Positions 54,675 through 62,412 of a stretch of 64,000 bases of DNA are shown one piece after another (the first letter of the stretch is position 1; every line of letters starts with the position of its first letter). Source of the stretch: Atopobium sp. ICM42b (GTDB lineage Bacteria > Actinomycetota > Coriobacteriia > Coriobacteriales > Atopobiaceae). The position numbers were made by a program, and so were the translations under genes. The notes below the pieces were generated by a model. It did not search any database. It was not told where the DNA came from and saw nothing but the letters and a program-made list of their open reading frames with translations. The stretch spans positions 124,001 through 188,000 of the forward strand of contig JDFH01000006.1 in the NCBI GenBank assembly GCA_000564995.1, written 5' to 3'.

Positions 54675-55981
54675 TACTTTTCCCCTCCAGGAACAACTAC
54701 TTCATTGGCAAGAACTCGCTTACCATCAACAAACACATCTGTTGCAACACCATAGAGCTCAGCGCCAATGAAGGCGGAGTTCTTGGACTTGCTCTCAAAA
54801 TACTCTGTCGTAATCTGAACCTTCTTTTCTGGGTCAAAAAGGGTCAGGTCAGCCTTGTAACCTGCAGCAATCTTAACAGGCTCAAGACGCAGAATACGAC
54901 GAGGATTAACGGCCATTGCGCGAACAAGACCAGTGTAAGAAAGCTTATTGGTACGCACCATATTAGTGACCATCAAAGGCAGCGAGGTCTCAAGGCCAAT
55001 GCAGCCAAAGTAAGAGATTTCCCACTCACAGTCCTTCTCGTGAGCTGCATGAGGCGCATGGTCAGTAACAATACAATCAACTGTCCCGTCTGCAACCGCT
55101 GCCTGAAGAGCAAGCGCATCCTCAGCAGTTCTGAGCGGTGGATTCATCTTAAGGTTGGTGTTATACGTATCAGTGATGTCATCTTCAGACAAGAAGAGAT
55201 GGTGAGGACAAACCTCTGCGGTAACAGGCAAGCCTTCCTTCTTAGCTGCACGTACCAGCTCTGCTCCCCTGCCCGTTGAAATGTGGCAAATGTGTAGAGG
55301 GCAACCGGTAAGGCGGCACAGATCAATATCTCTGGAAATTTCCAGCTCCTCACCAAGTGCTGGCCAGCCAAACATACCAAGGCGCGTGCTTGCGCGACCT
55401 TCGTTAACAACACCACCAGCACTGATGGACTCAATCTCACAGTGAGCAGCAACAACGCGGTCAAACTGGGAGACATACTCCATAACGGTGCGCATCATAC
55501 CAGCGCTTTGAACGCCGTGGCCGTCGTCAGAGAACGCGGATGCTCCCTCATCAACCATGTTGCCAATCTCAGCAAGCTCTTGTCCCTTAGAGCCCTTGGT
55601 TAGAGCACCCATAGGACGGACGTGAATGAGACCAACCTCATTGCCACGATCAATCTGAAAGCGAACAGCAGGACCGTTATCGGTGACAGGATTGGTGTTT
55701 GGCATAGTAGCAACATCAGTAAAGCCACCATGAACCGCAGCTCTAGAGCCCGTCTCAATGGTCTCTTTGTACTCAAAGCCAGGATCTCTAAAGTGAACGT
55801 GCATATCAACAAGGCCAGGGGTAAGCACCTTGCCTTTTGCGTCAATGACAGTATCACCCTCTTGAGGCTTAACCGTAGCTGCTACTTCGGAAATAGTTTC
55901 TCCGTCAATACGAACGTCCAGTACCGCGTCGAGATTAAGCTGCGGGTCTACAACACGCGCGCCCTTAAGCAGAAATGCCAT
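54674..55981 (-). CDS. pyrC: Dihydroorotase
   Basis: The 435-residue amidohydrolase has the metal-binding DMHVHFRDPGFEYKETI, AHCEIES, CHISTGRGAELV and TDHAPH motifs of the class I dihydroorotases. It cyclises N-carbamoyl-aspartate. Starts inside the pyrB tail (17-base overlap). Confidence 0.96.
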   Translation of the reverse strand: MAFLLKGARVVDPQLNLDAVLDVRIDGETISEVAATVKPQEGDTVIDAKGKVLTPGLVDMHVHFRDPGFEYKETIETGSRAAVHGGFTDVATMPNTNPVTDNGPAVRFQIDRGNEVGLIHVRPMGALTKGSKGQELAEIGNMVDEGASAFSDDGHGVQSAGMMRTVMEYVSQFDRVVAAHCEIESISAGGVVNEGRASTRLGMFGWPALGEELEISRDIDLCRLTGCPLHICHISTGRGAELVRAAKKEGLPVTAEVCPHHLFLSEDDITDTYNTNLKMNPPLRTAEDALALQAAVADGTVDCIVTDHAPHAAHEKDCEWEISYFGCIGLETSLPLMVTNMVRTNKLSYTGLVRAMAVNPRRILRLEPVKIAAGYKADLTLFDPEKKVQITTEYFESKSKNSAFIGAELYGVATDVFVDGKRVLANEVVVPGGEK

Positions 55982-56900
55982 CAGAGTCTCCTCCCAGAAG
56001 CAGATACATTGCGGCCATGCGCGTCAAAACGCCTGCATTGACCTGGTCAAGAATACGAGAGCGAGCGCAATCGGCCACCTCGCTGTTAATTTCCATACCA
56101 CGGTTCATAGGACCTGGGTGGCAGATAATTGCCTCAGGCTTCATCAGCTTGCTGCGGCGCTCATCAAGGCCCCAAAGCCTGTTGTACTCACGGCGAGAAG
56201 GAATAGGAGCTCCTTCCATACGCTCCAGCTGCACGCGGAGCATGTACACGACGTCAACATCACCAATGACCTCATCAAAATGTGAGGTCTGATAGCAGCC
56301 AAACCAGCTTGGATCGTCTACGTGGAATGTTGGAGGTCCAACGAGAACAACCTCTGCACCCATAGTCTTGAGTGCTGGCACCAAAGAACCAACAACGCGA
56401 CTGTGAGAAAGGTCGCCAACAATGGCAACTTTAAGGCCATCAAGATGCCCAAAGTTCTTGCGAATGGTATAGAGGTCAAGCATGGCCTGAGTGGGGTGCT
56501 GATGCTTGCCGTCACCAGCGTTGATGACAACGGCATCAGTGTGCTCAGTAATCTTCTGCGGTGTACCTGCAAGTCTTGCACGGCAGATAAACATATCAAC
56601 GTTCATAGCGTCGATAGTCTGAATGGTATCTGCCAAAGACTCACCCTTAACCACAGATGAGGTAGATCCTCCCATGTTTAAAGCGTCGGCAGAGAGACGT
56701 TTCTCGGCAAGCTCAAATGAAGAGCGAGTCCTGGTAGAAGGCTCTAAGAACAGGTTGACGATAGTGCGGCCACGAAGTGCCGGCACCTTTTTAATGTCTC
56801 TGTTGTTTACAGCCTCAAACGACTGAGCTGTATCAAGAATTTGCTGGATATCGTCACGCGTCAGACTGTTTGTATCAATCAAATGTTTAACCGAAAGCAT
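55965..56900 (-). CDS. pyrB: Aspartate carbamoyltransferase catalytic subunit
   Basis: The 311-residue enzyme has FLEPSTRTRSSFELAEKRL and the HPTQAMLDL motif for carbamoyl phosphate and aspartate. No pyrI gene lies in the operon, so it is probably the unregulated trimeric type. ATG overlaps the pyrR stop (TAATG). Confidence 0.96.
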   Translation of the reverse strand: MLSVKHLIDTNSLTRDDIQQILDTAQSFEAVNNRDIKKVPALRGRTIVNLFLEPSTRTRSSFELAEKRLSADALNMGGSTSSVVKGESLADTIQTIDAMNVDMFICRARLAGTPQKITEHTDAVVINAGDGKHQHPTQAMLDLYTIRKNFGHLDGLKVAIVGDLSHSRVVGSLVPALKTMGAEVVLVGPPTFHVDDPSWFGCYQTSHFDEVIGDVDVVYMLRVQLERMEGAPIPSRREYNRLWGLDERRSKLMKPEAIICHPGPMNRGMEINSEVADCARSRILDQVNAGVLTRMAAMYLLLGGDSDGISA

Positions 56901-57475
56901 TAGTTTCCTCCCTCAATAAAGGGGTCAGAATAGTCAGCTTCGTACAGCAAGACGCAGTCCTGACCATCAATTTCTTTAATATTTAAGCTGACTACCTGGC
57001 TCTTTGATGAAGGAACATTCTTTCCCACATAGTCAGGTCTAATAGGAAGCTCACGATGACCACGGTCAACTACTACGGCCAATTGAACGCGCTCAGGACG
57101 ACCATAGTCGATGAGGGCATCGAGTGCTGCTCTGATAGTTCTTCCTGTCTGAAGAACATCGTCTACCAGCACAACGCTTGTACCTGTAATATCAAAATCG
57201 ATATTAGTTGCATGGAGAACCGGTGCGGTATTTCTTCTAAAATCATCGCGATAAAAACTGATATCAAGTGAGCCAACTTTTGGCTTAAATCCGGTAAAAC
57301 TCAAAATCTTTTCCGCAAGACGAGAAGCCAAAACCTCTCCACGGCGAACAATGCCCACCAAAGCAACGTTTTCAATTGCATCGTTATTCTCGACAATTTC
57401 GTGAGCAATTCGTGTAAGCATGCGGTCAAGGGACTGCTCATCCACAATGAGAGAGTGCGAACCTTCTTGAGCCAT
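56900..57475 (-). CDS. pyrR: Pyrimidine operon regulator and uracil phosphoribosyltransferase PyrR
   Basis: The 191-residue protein has the PRPP-binding TSVVLVDDVLQTGRTIRAALDAL and the PyrR-specific VDRGHRELPIRPDYVGKNVPSS. It binds UMP and RNA to stabilise an attenuator. It heads the pyrR-B-C-K-D-F operon, and the leader just upstream has both a PyrR-type hairpin and a terminator. Confidence 0.96.
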   Translation of the reverse strand: MAQEGSHSLIVDEQSLDRMLTRIAHEIVENNDAIENVALVGIVRRGEVLASRLAEKILSFTGFKPKVGSLDISFYRDDFRRNTAPVLHATNIDFDITGTSVVLVDDVLQTGRTIRAALDALIDYGRPERVQLAVVVDRGHRELPIRPDYVGKNVPSSKSQVVSLNIKEIDGQDCVLLYEADYSDPFIEGGN

Positions 57476-57487
57476 AGCGCCTCCAAT

Positions 57488-57523
57488 AAAAAAGATACCT
57501 CACCTGACCAGGCACAAGGTATC
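57488..57523 (-). terminator. pyr operon attenuator terminator
   Basis: On the minus strand GATACCT ... AGGTATC with an inner GCCTG/CAGG helix (57494-57523) is followed by TTTTTT (57488-57493), only about 12 bases before the pyrR ATG. This is the terminator half of a leader attenuator. Confidence 0.88.
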
Positions 57524-57545
57524 CAAAAGGCAAAACTATGACTAT

Positions 57546-57563
57546 GAGCCTTACGGGTATCTC
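57546..57563 (-). promoter_or_regulatory. Candidate PyrR-binding (anti-antiterminator) hairpin
   Basis: On the minus strand GAG, a three-base bulge, CC, a CGTAA loop and GGCTC form a small hairpin. The loop agrees with the Bacillus PyrR-site pattern CNGNGA at five of six positions and keeps the AGG/GGCT element. The operon therefore seems to be switched off by UMP-bound PyrR. Confidence 0.65.
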
Positions 57564-57628
57564 GTACCACATTTAAAGACACACATATTGTACTCGTACA
57601 GACCCTAACTTTTGGTTAGGAATTTTAA

Positions 57629-58732
57629 TTATCTCTTGAGGTGCTCGTAAGCTTCACAAACTTCATCCACAGGACCCAGCATGCGCTGCTTGCCCTTCTC
57701 AATCCAAATAGCACGGTCACAAATGCGCTGAACCAGGTCAATGGAGTGAGAAACCAGAAGAACGGTAACGTTATTAGAAGCGACCAACTCTTTGATGCGG
57801 TTCTCGCACTTTTGCTGGAAAAGGAAGTCTCCCACCGAGAGCGTCTCATCAACAATGAGCAGGTCAGGTTCTGTAACGGTTGCAATTGCAAAGGCAATAC
57901 GTGCCACCATACCAGAGGAGTAGTTCTTGAGTGGCATGTCCATAAAGCCCTCAAGCTCAGCAAACTCTACAATCTGGTCAAAGTGCGAGTCAATAAACTC
58001 CTTCTTGTAACCAAGAAGAGCGCCATTGAGGTAGATATTCTCTTTAGCGGTAAGCTCCATGTCAAAGCCAGCACCAAGCTCAATAAGAGGCGCAATAGTA
58101 CCTTTAACCTCACAAGTTCCCTTAGAAGGCTCAAGTACGCCCGCAATGATTTTGAGCATGGTAGACTTGCCAGAGCCGTTGGTGCCCACCAGGCCAAAAG
58201 CCTCGCCACGCTTTACTTCAAATGAGATGTCATCAAGAGCCTTGAACTCCTTAAAAGCAACCTCGCCGCGTGCAAAGGCAATAAAATACTCTTTCAAAGA
58301 GTTGAACTGCTCAGAGGCAATGTTAAAGATCTCCGAAACGCCGTTTACCGCAACAACGGTCTCTGCGTCTTCAGATGGAAGCGGTGGACGCATAAAATCG
58401 TCATCGCCAGCAACAACTACCCAGGCAGTAACTGTCTGAGGGTTGTTGTGCGTGTCAAATGCATCAATGTAAAGATGATAGCGACCAGGCTCTGGGAAGG
58501 TATATGTCCACGACGTATTAGGAATTGAATCACCAAATTGATGCTCTGTGGTATCCCAAAAACCCTCATCCCAACGGTCGTTCAAACTCCACACATAGTG
58601 AAATTTAAAGCCCTCAGGGTCTGCACCAATAATCTTAGGAGTAGCAGTTACAGTCTCTCCTGCACGAATCTCGTGCGTATCCAAGGAAACCTGAACTGAC
58701 CAGCCTAATTCTTTATTTGGTGACTCAGACAT
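57629..58732 (-). CDS. ABC transporter ATPase of polysaccharide-export type with N-terminal beta-sandwich
   Basis: The 367-residue protein has residues about 10-108 forming a beta-rich, Ig/PKD-like domain (GETVTATPKIIG, YHLYIDAFDTHNNPQTVTAWVVV). Then an ABC ATPase follows with Walker A GTNGSGKS (183-190), signature NYSSGM, Walker B LLIVDETLSVGD, of the TagH/Wzt/RfbB type. No permease gene is next to it in the window. The family usually has its extra beta domain at the C-terminus, so this order is odd. AGAGGAG is upstream of the ATG. Confidence 0.85.
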   Translation of the reverse strand: MSESPNKELGWSVQVSLDTHEIRAGETVTATPKIIGADPEGFKFHYVWSLNDRWDEGFWDTTEHQFGDSIPNTSWTYTFPEPGRYHLYIDAFDTHNNPQTVTAWVVVAGDDDFMRPPLPSEDAETVVAVNGVSEIFNIASEQFNSLKEYFIAFARGEVAFKEFKALDDISFEVKRGEAFGLVGTNGSGKSTMLKIIAGVLEPSKGTCEVKGTIAPLIELGAGFDMELTAKENIYLNGALLGYKKEFIDSHFDQIVEFAELEGFMDMPLKNYSSGMVARIAFAIATVTEPDLLIVDETLSVGDFLFQQKCENRIKELVASNNVTVLLVSHSIDLVQRICDRAIWIEKGKQRMLGPVDEVCEAYEHLKR

Positions 58733-58808
58733 ACAACTCCTCTAATCAACTATTGCCTGAACAGTATAGCTGATTATGGCGAGAAACCCGACTTTTTAAG
58801 AGACTTCT

Positions 58809-59837
58809 CTACTTCTGTGGTGCCGCTGTGGTGGTACGAACAATAAGCTTTGGAGCAATTCTAATTGCTTCAGGCTCATACCCCGCCTCAGATGCACGTA
58901 TTGTATGCTCAAGTGCCACACGACCGCGCTCGAGGAGATTAAAGCGTACGGTGGTCAAAGAGAAGTTAGGCAAATAGTCTTCAAGAGAGTCGTCAACACC
59001 AACAACGCTCACGTCTTCCGGTACGCTCAGTCCCACTTCTTCAAATGCCGCAATGATACCTAGTGCCATCTGGTCGTTTGCTGCATAAACTGCAGTAAAA
59101 TCACGATTTTCTCGCAGTTTTTTACCAATTTCATAGCCACTATTGGCGGTCCAATCGCCAGCTAAAGGCTCAACAATTTCTAGCCCATACTCAGACATGG
59201 CATCTCGCCAGCCCTTCTCGCGAAATTGCGAGTCAATAGAGTACGAAGGGCCTGCTACAAAACAGATCTTGCGATGACCAAGCTCATAGAGGTGATCAAT
59301 GACAAGCTTTGAGCAGCCGTACTGATCTGAGTCAACAGTTGTGCAGTAAGGGTGCTCGTGCATGGTAAGAAGCACTGTTCCAAGGCCTGGCTGCGGTACA
59401 AATGATTCAAAGTCTGATGCCATAAGACTCATGCTGATAATCATGCCGTCAACAGGAAGATTAGACATACGATGAGAAATGTCCTGCAGGCAGAGGCCAT
59501 CGTCAGAGCCTTTCTCAATCATCGTAATTGCATATTCATGCTCACGAGCAGCAGAGACAATGCCATCGAGGGTTGCCAAGTTACCAAACTCACGAATGTC
59601 GTACAGACAGAGTCCCACCGATTGATACGAACCAGACCTTAACGACCTGCCTGCAAAGCTTGGCCTAAAGCCCATGGACTCCATTGCGGCCTGGACTTTT
59701 TCTCGCGTTGCCTTGCTCACGTTTTGAGCACCATTAGCAACACGAGAAACGGTCTGCTGAGAAACACCAGCGGCTTGCGCAACATCAGCCATTGAAACAG
59801 AGCGTTTATTTGAGCTAGAACTATGCGAGCGAGTCAC
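58809..59837 (-). CDS. LacI/GalR family transcriptional regulator
   Basis: The 342-residue protein has an N-terminal HTH (SMADVAQAAGVSQQTVSRVANGAQNVSKATREKV, hinge helix AGRSLRSG) and a periplasmic-binding-like effector domain. Start is GTG at 59837 behind GGAGG. It is divergent from galM-galK-galT, so it likely controls the galactose genes, with a sugar effector. Confidence 0.9.
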   Translation of the reverse strand: MTRSHSSSSNKRSVSMADVAQAAGVSQQTVSRVANGAQNVSKATREKVQAAMESMGFRPSFAGRSLRSGSYQSVGLCLYDIREFGNLATLDGIVSAAREHEYAITMIEKGSDDGLCLQDISHRMSNLPVDGMIISMSLMASDFESFVPQPGLGTVLLTMHEHPYCTTVDSDQYGCSKLVIDHLYELGHRKICFVAGPSYSIDSQFREKGWRDAMSEYGLEIVEPLAGDWTANSGYEIGKKLRENRDFTAVYAANDQMALGIIAAFEEVGLSVPEDVSVVGVDDSLEDYLPNFSLTTVRFNLLERGRVALEHTIRASEAGYEPEAIRIAPKLIVRTTTAAPQK

Positions 59838-59851
59838 GAATTCCTCCGATT

Positions 59852-60060
59852 ATCTGCCTGTTTACGTACTCATACTAACAGGCAGATTGGCATAACGCGA
59901 TAAAATTGCATATATAGCAGCAAATTAAACGTTCACGGTAAAAAAATAACCGTTCGGCGAGAAGGACTTTTGACCTGCGCTCTAACCGTTTGCCCCCGCA
60001 AAGATACCACTGACTGAAAACTTAATAATTTCCTGTTAGTTCGTTATGAGTACGTTAACA
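59852..60060. promoter_or_regulatory. lacI-type/galM divergent regulatory region with repeated operator-like sites
   Basis: Site 1 is an 11-bp perfect inverted repeat ATCTGCCTGTT...AACAGGCAGAT at 59852-59887, with ACGTACTCATA (59864-59874) in its centre. Site 2 is the reverse complement TATGAGTACGT at 60045-60055, preceded by CTGTTAGT as in site 1. The two resemble each other over about 24 bases with a four-base insertion. TTAACA (60055-60060) and TATGAG could be the galM promoter, 17 bases apart. A GGCGAGAA copy lies at 59956-59963. Confidence 0.6.
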
Positions 60061-60103
60061 TAGTATGTGTAATGCACTATGAGTAGTATCTCGGAGGTAT
60101 CCG

Positions 60104-61162
60104 ATGATTGATGTTCGACCCTTTGATAGCTTTGTTAACTCCCCTGCTGCGCTTACGTATACCATTCGCGGCGCCCATTCATCAATTAAATTAAGCAATT
60201 TTGGTGCCACCATTTTGGGCATTTCAGTTCCAGATGTTTATGGGACGCAGGCAGATGTAGTTCTTGGATATAGCCTATTTGACCTGTATTTAGATAACCC
60301 CGCCTGCTTTGGTGCCTCCATTGGACCTTCTGCTAATCGTGCAGATAAAGCAGAGATTCCACTTAATGGTGTTATCTATCATCTTCCTAAAAACAACGGT
60401 CCAGACAACCAAAATAACCTGCATACTGATCTGGTTACTGGTATCCATAAGCGCATTTGGCAGGCAGAAATTGATGAAGCTCAAAATACGGTAACCTTCA
60501 GCATTGACTTGGTAGATGGAGAATATGGACTACCAGGAAACCGCCACATTACCGCAACCTATAAGCTTATTGAAGAGGGTGCGCGGTCAACGGTAAATCT
60601 TACGTATACCTGCACAACCGATGCTGCAACATTTGTAAACATGACTAACCACGTATACTTCAACCTTAATGGTCATGATTCTGGAGATGTCTGCGGTCAT
60701 AGTCTGACCATTCATGCAGATTCGTATCTGCCTCTACGAGAAGACTCAGTTTCCGCGGGAACCATAGATGCTGTTGCAGGAACACCTTTTGATTTCCGCG
60801 CACCTAAGACCATTGGTAAAGATCTTGGTGTAGATAACAAGCAGCTCAACATTGCTCATGGCTATGATCACTGCTTTGCCATTAACAACTATGAAAACGG
60901 TCAGTTGCGCCCCGCTCTTCTCGCCACATCAGAAAGCGGGCGCTCGCTTGAGATTCAAATTACCGCTCCAGGTGCTCATCTTTATACCGGCAACTGGCTT
61001 GATGAGGCACGTGCAAAAGACGGCGCTATTTACAAGCCTCAGGCTGGTTTTGCATTTGAGAGCGAGTTTTATCCAGATTGCGCTCACCATGTAGAGTGGC
61101 CTCAGCCCACATGCACGCCTGAGCAGCCATACAGCTCACAGATTGTTTATAGATTCTTTTAA
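60104..61162 (+). CDS. galM: Galactose mutarotase (aldose 1-epimerase)
   Basis: The 352-residue protein has the aldose epimerase fold with SNFGATILGISVPD, GRIGPSANRADKAEI-type and MTNHVYFNLNGHDSGDV including the catalytic His, and a C-terminal catalytic Glu in GFAFESEFYPD. It converts beta- to alpha-galactose for galactokinase. GGAGG is upstream of the ATG. It leads the galM-galK-galT set. Confidence 0.94.
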   Translation: MIDVRPFDSFVNSPAALTYTIRGAHSSIKLSNFGATILGISVPDVYGTQADVVLGYSLFDLYLDNPACFGASIGPSANRADKAEIPLNGVIYHLPKNNGPDNQNNLHTDLVTGIHKRIWQAEIDEAQNTVTFSIDLVDGEYGLPGNRHITATYKLIEEGARSTVNLTYTCTTDAATFVNMTNHVYFNLNGHDSGDVCGHSLTIHADSYLPLREDSVSAGTIDAVAGTPFDFRAPKTIGKDLGVDNKQLNIAHGYDHCFAINNYENGQLRPALLATSESGRSLEIQITAPGAHLYTGNWLDEARAKDGAIYKPQAGFAFESEFYPDCAHHVEWPQPTCTPEQPYSSQIVYRFF

Positions 61163-61200
61163 GATACCTGGCTTCACAGCACTAAAGGGAAAGGAACACC

Positions 61201-62412
61201 ATGGCTCACACGTTTGACGAGAAAACCACAGCTCAGCTCAATCGCGCAAAAGAGCACTTTGAGCAAATGTTCGGAAAAGCTGACCGCTATCTTGCAGTAC
61301 ATGCGCCTGGTCGCTCCGAGATTGCTGGTAATCACACTGATCACGAGGGTGGTCATGTTATTGCCGGCGCCCTAGATGTTGCTATTGACGCTATTTGCGC
61401 ACCTAATAACCTGGGCGTTATTCGTGTTGCCAGCGTTGGATACGATCCTTTTGAGGTAGATTTCACAAATCTGGAACCCTCAGAGGATGAGTTCCTTACC
61501 ACTAAGGCCATTGTTCGCGGCATGGCTGCAAACCTGGTCAAACTTGGCTTTGAACCAACTGGTTTTGACATGGCAGTAGTAAGCGACGTACCTGGTGGCG
61601 GTGGACTTTCTTCCTCTGCTGCTTTTGAGGCTGCAGCAGGTCGCGCAATGGAAGCACTCTGGGAAGGTGGCTCCGAGATTTCTGCGGTTAAACTTGCTCA
61701 AATGAGCCAGAACACAGAAAACGTTTACTTTGGCAAGCCTTGCGGCCTTATGGATCAGCTTGCTGTTTGCCTTGGCGGCCTTGCCTTTATGAACTTTGAG
61801 GATTCTGCAGAGCCCAAGGCAGAAAAGCTGGACCTTAACTTTGAGGATTACGGCTACGCCCTCTGCCTTGTTGATGTTGGCTGCGACCATGTTGCCTTCA
61901 CAGATGAATACGCGGCTGTTCCCGTAGAGATGCAGAAAGTTGCAGCAGCCTTTGGCAAGACACGCCTCTCTGAGGTTCCGGTTGAAGACTTCCAGGCTCG
62001 CGTTACTGAATTGCGAGAAGAGCTTGGAGACCGCGCTCTTCTCCGCGCTATTCACTACTGGTACGAGAATGACCTGGTAGATAAGAGGTGGACAGACCTT
62101 CAGAACTCCGATATTGAGTCCTTTATTGCGCTCACCAACGCTTCTGGCGCAAGCTCAGGCATGTACCTGCAGAACGTTTCTACTTCTGGCTCGTATCAGC
62201 CAGCTATGCTTGCCCTCGGTTTGGCCGAGAGCATCTTAAAAGGTTCTGGCGCCGTTCGCATTCACGGTGGCGGTTTTGGTGGCTCTATCCAGTGCTTTGT
62301 TCCTCTCGCCCTAGTCGAGACCTTCATTTCACAAATGAACCAGTGGTTTGGCGAAGGCGCCTGCCGCCACTACGCCATCTCTGACCAGGGAGCTTGTGCA
62401 CAATGGCTGTAG
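61201..62412 (+). CDS. galK: Galactokinase
   Basis: The 403-residue GHMP kinase has the galactokinase signature PGRSEIAGNHTDHEGGHV, ATP motif VPGGGGLSSSAAFEAA and C-terminal GGGFGGSIQCFVPL. It phosphorylates alpha-galactose at C1. Its stop overlaps the galT start. Confidence 0.96.
   Translation: MAHTFDEKTTAQLNRAKEHFEQMFGKADRYLAVHAPGRSEIAGNHTDHEGGHVIAGALDVAIDAICAPNNLGVIRVASVGYDPFEVDFTNLEPSEDEFLTTKAIVRGMAANLVKLGFEPTGFDMAVVSDVPGGGGLSSSAAFEAAAGRAMEALWEGGSEISAVKLAQMSQNTENVYFGKPCGLMDQLAVCLGGLAFMNFEDSAEPKAEKLDLNFEDYGYALCLVDVGCDHVAFTDEYAAVPVEMQKVAAAFGKTRLSEVPVEDFQARVTELREELGDRALLRAIHYWYENDLVDKRWTDLQNSDIESFIALTNASGASSGMYLQNVSTSGSYQPAMLALGLAESILKGSGAVRIHGGGFGGSIQCFVPLALVETFISQMNQWFGEGACRHYAISDQGACAQWL

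Noticed and set aside
57602..57618. CCTAAC/GTTAGG hairpin after the ABC ATPase gene as its terminator
   Set aside because: On the minus strand it is not followed by T residues, so I do not call it a terminator for the minus-strand gene; it may help the pyr leader or be fortuitous.
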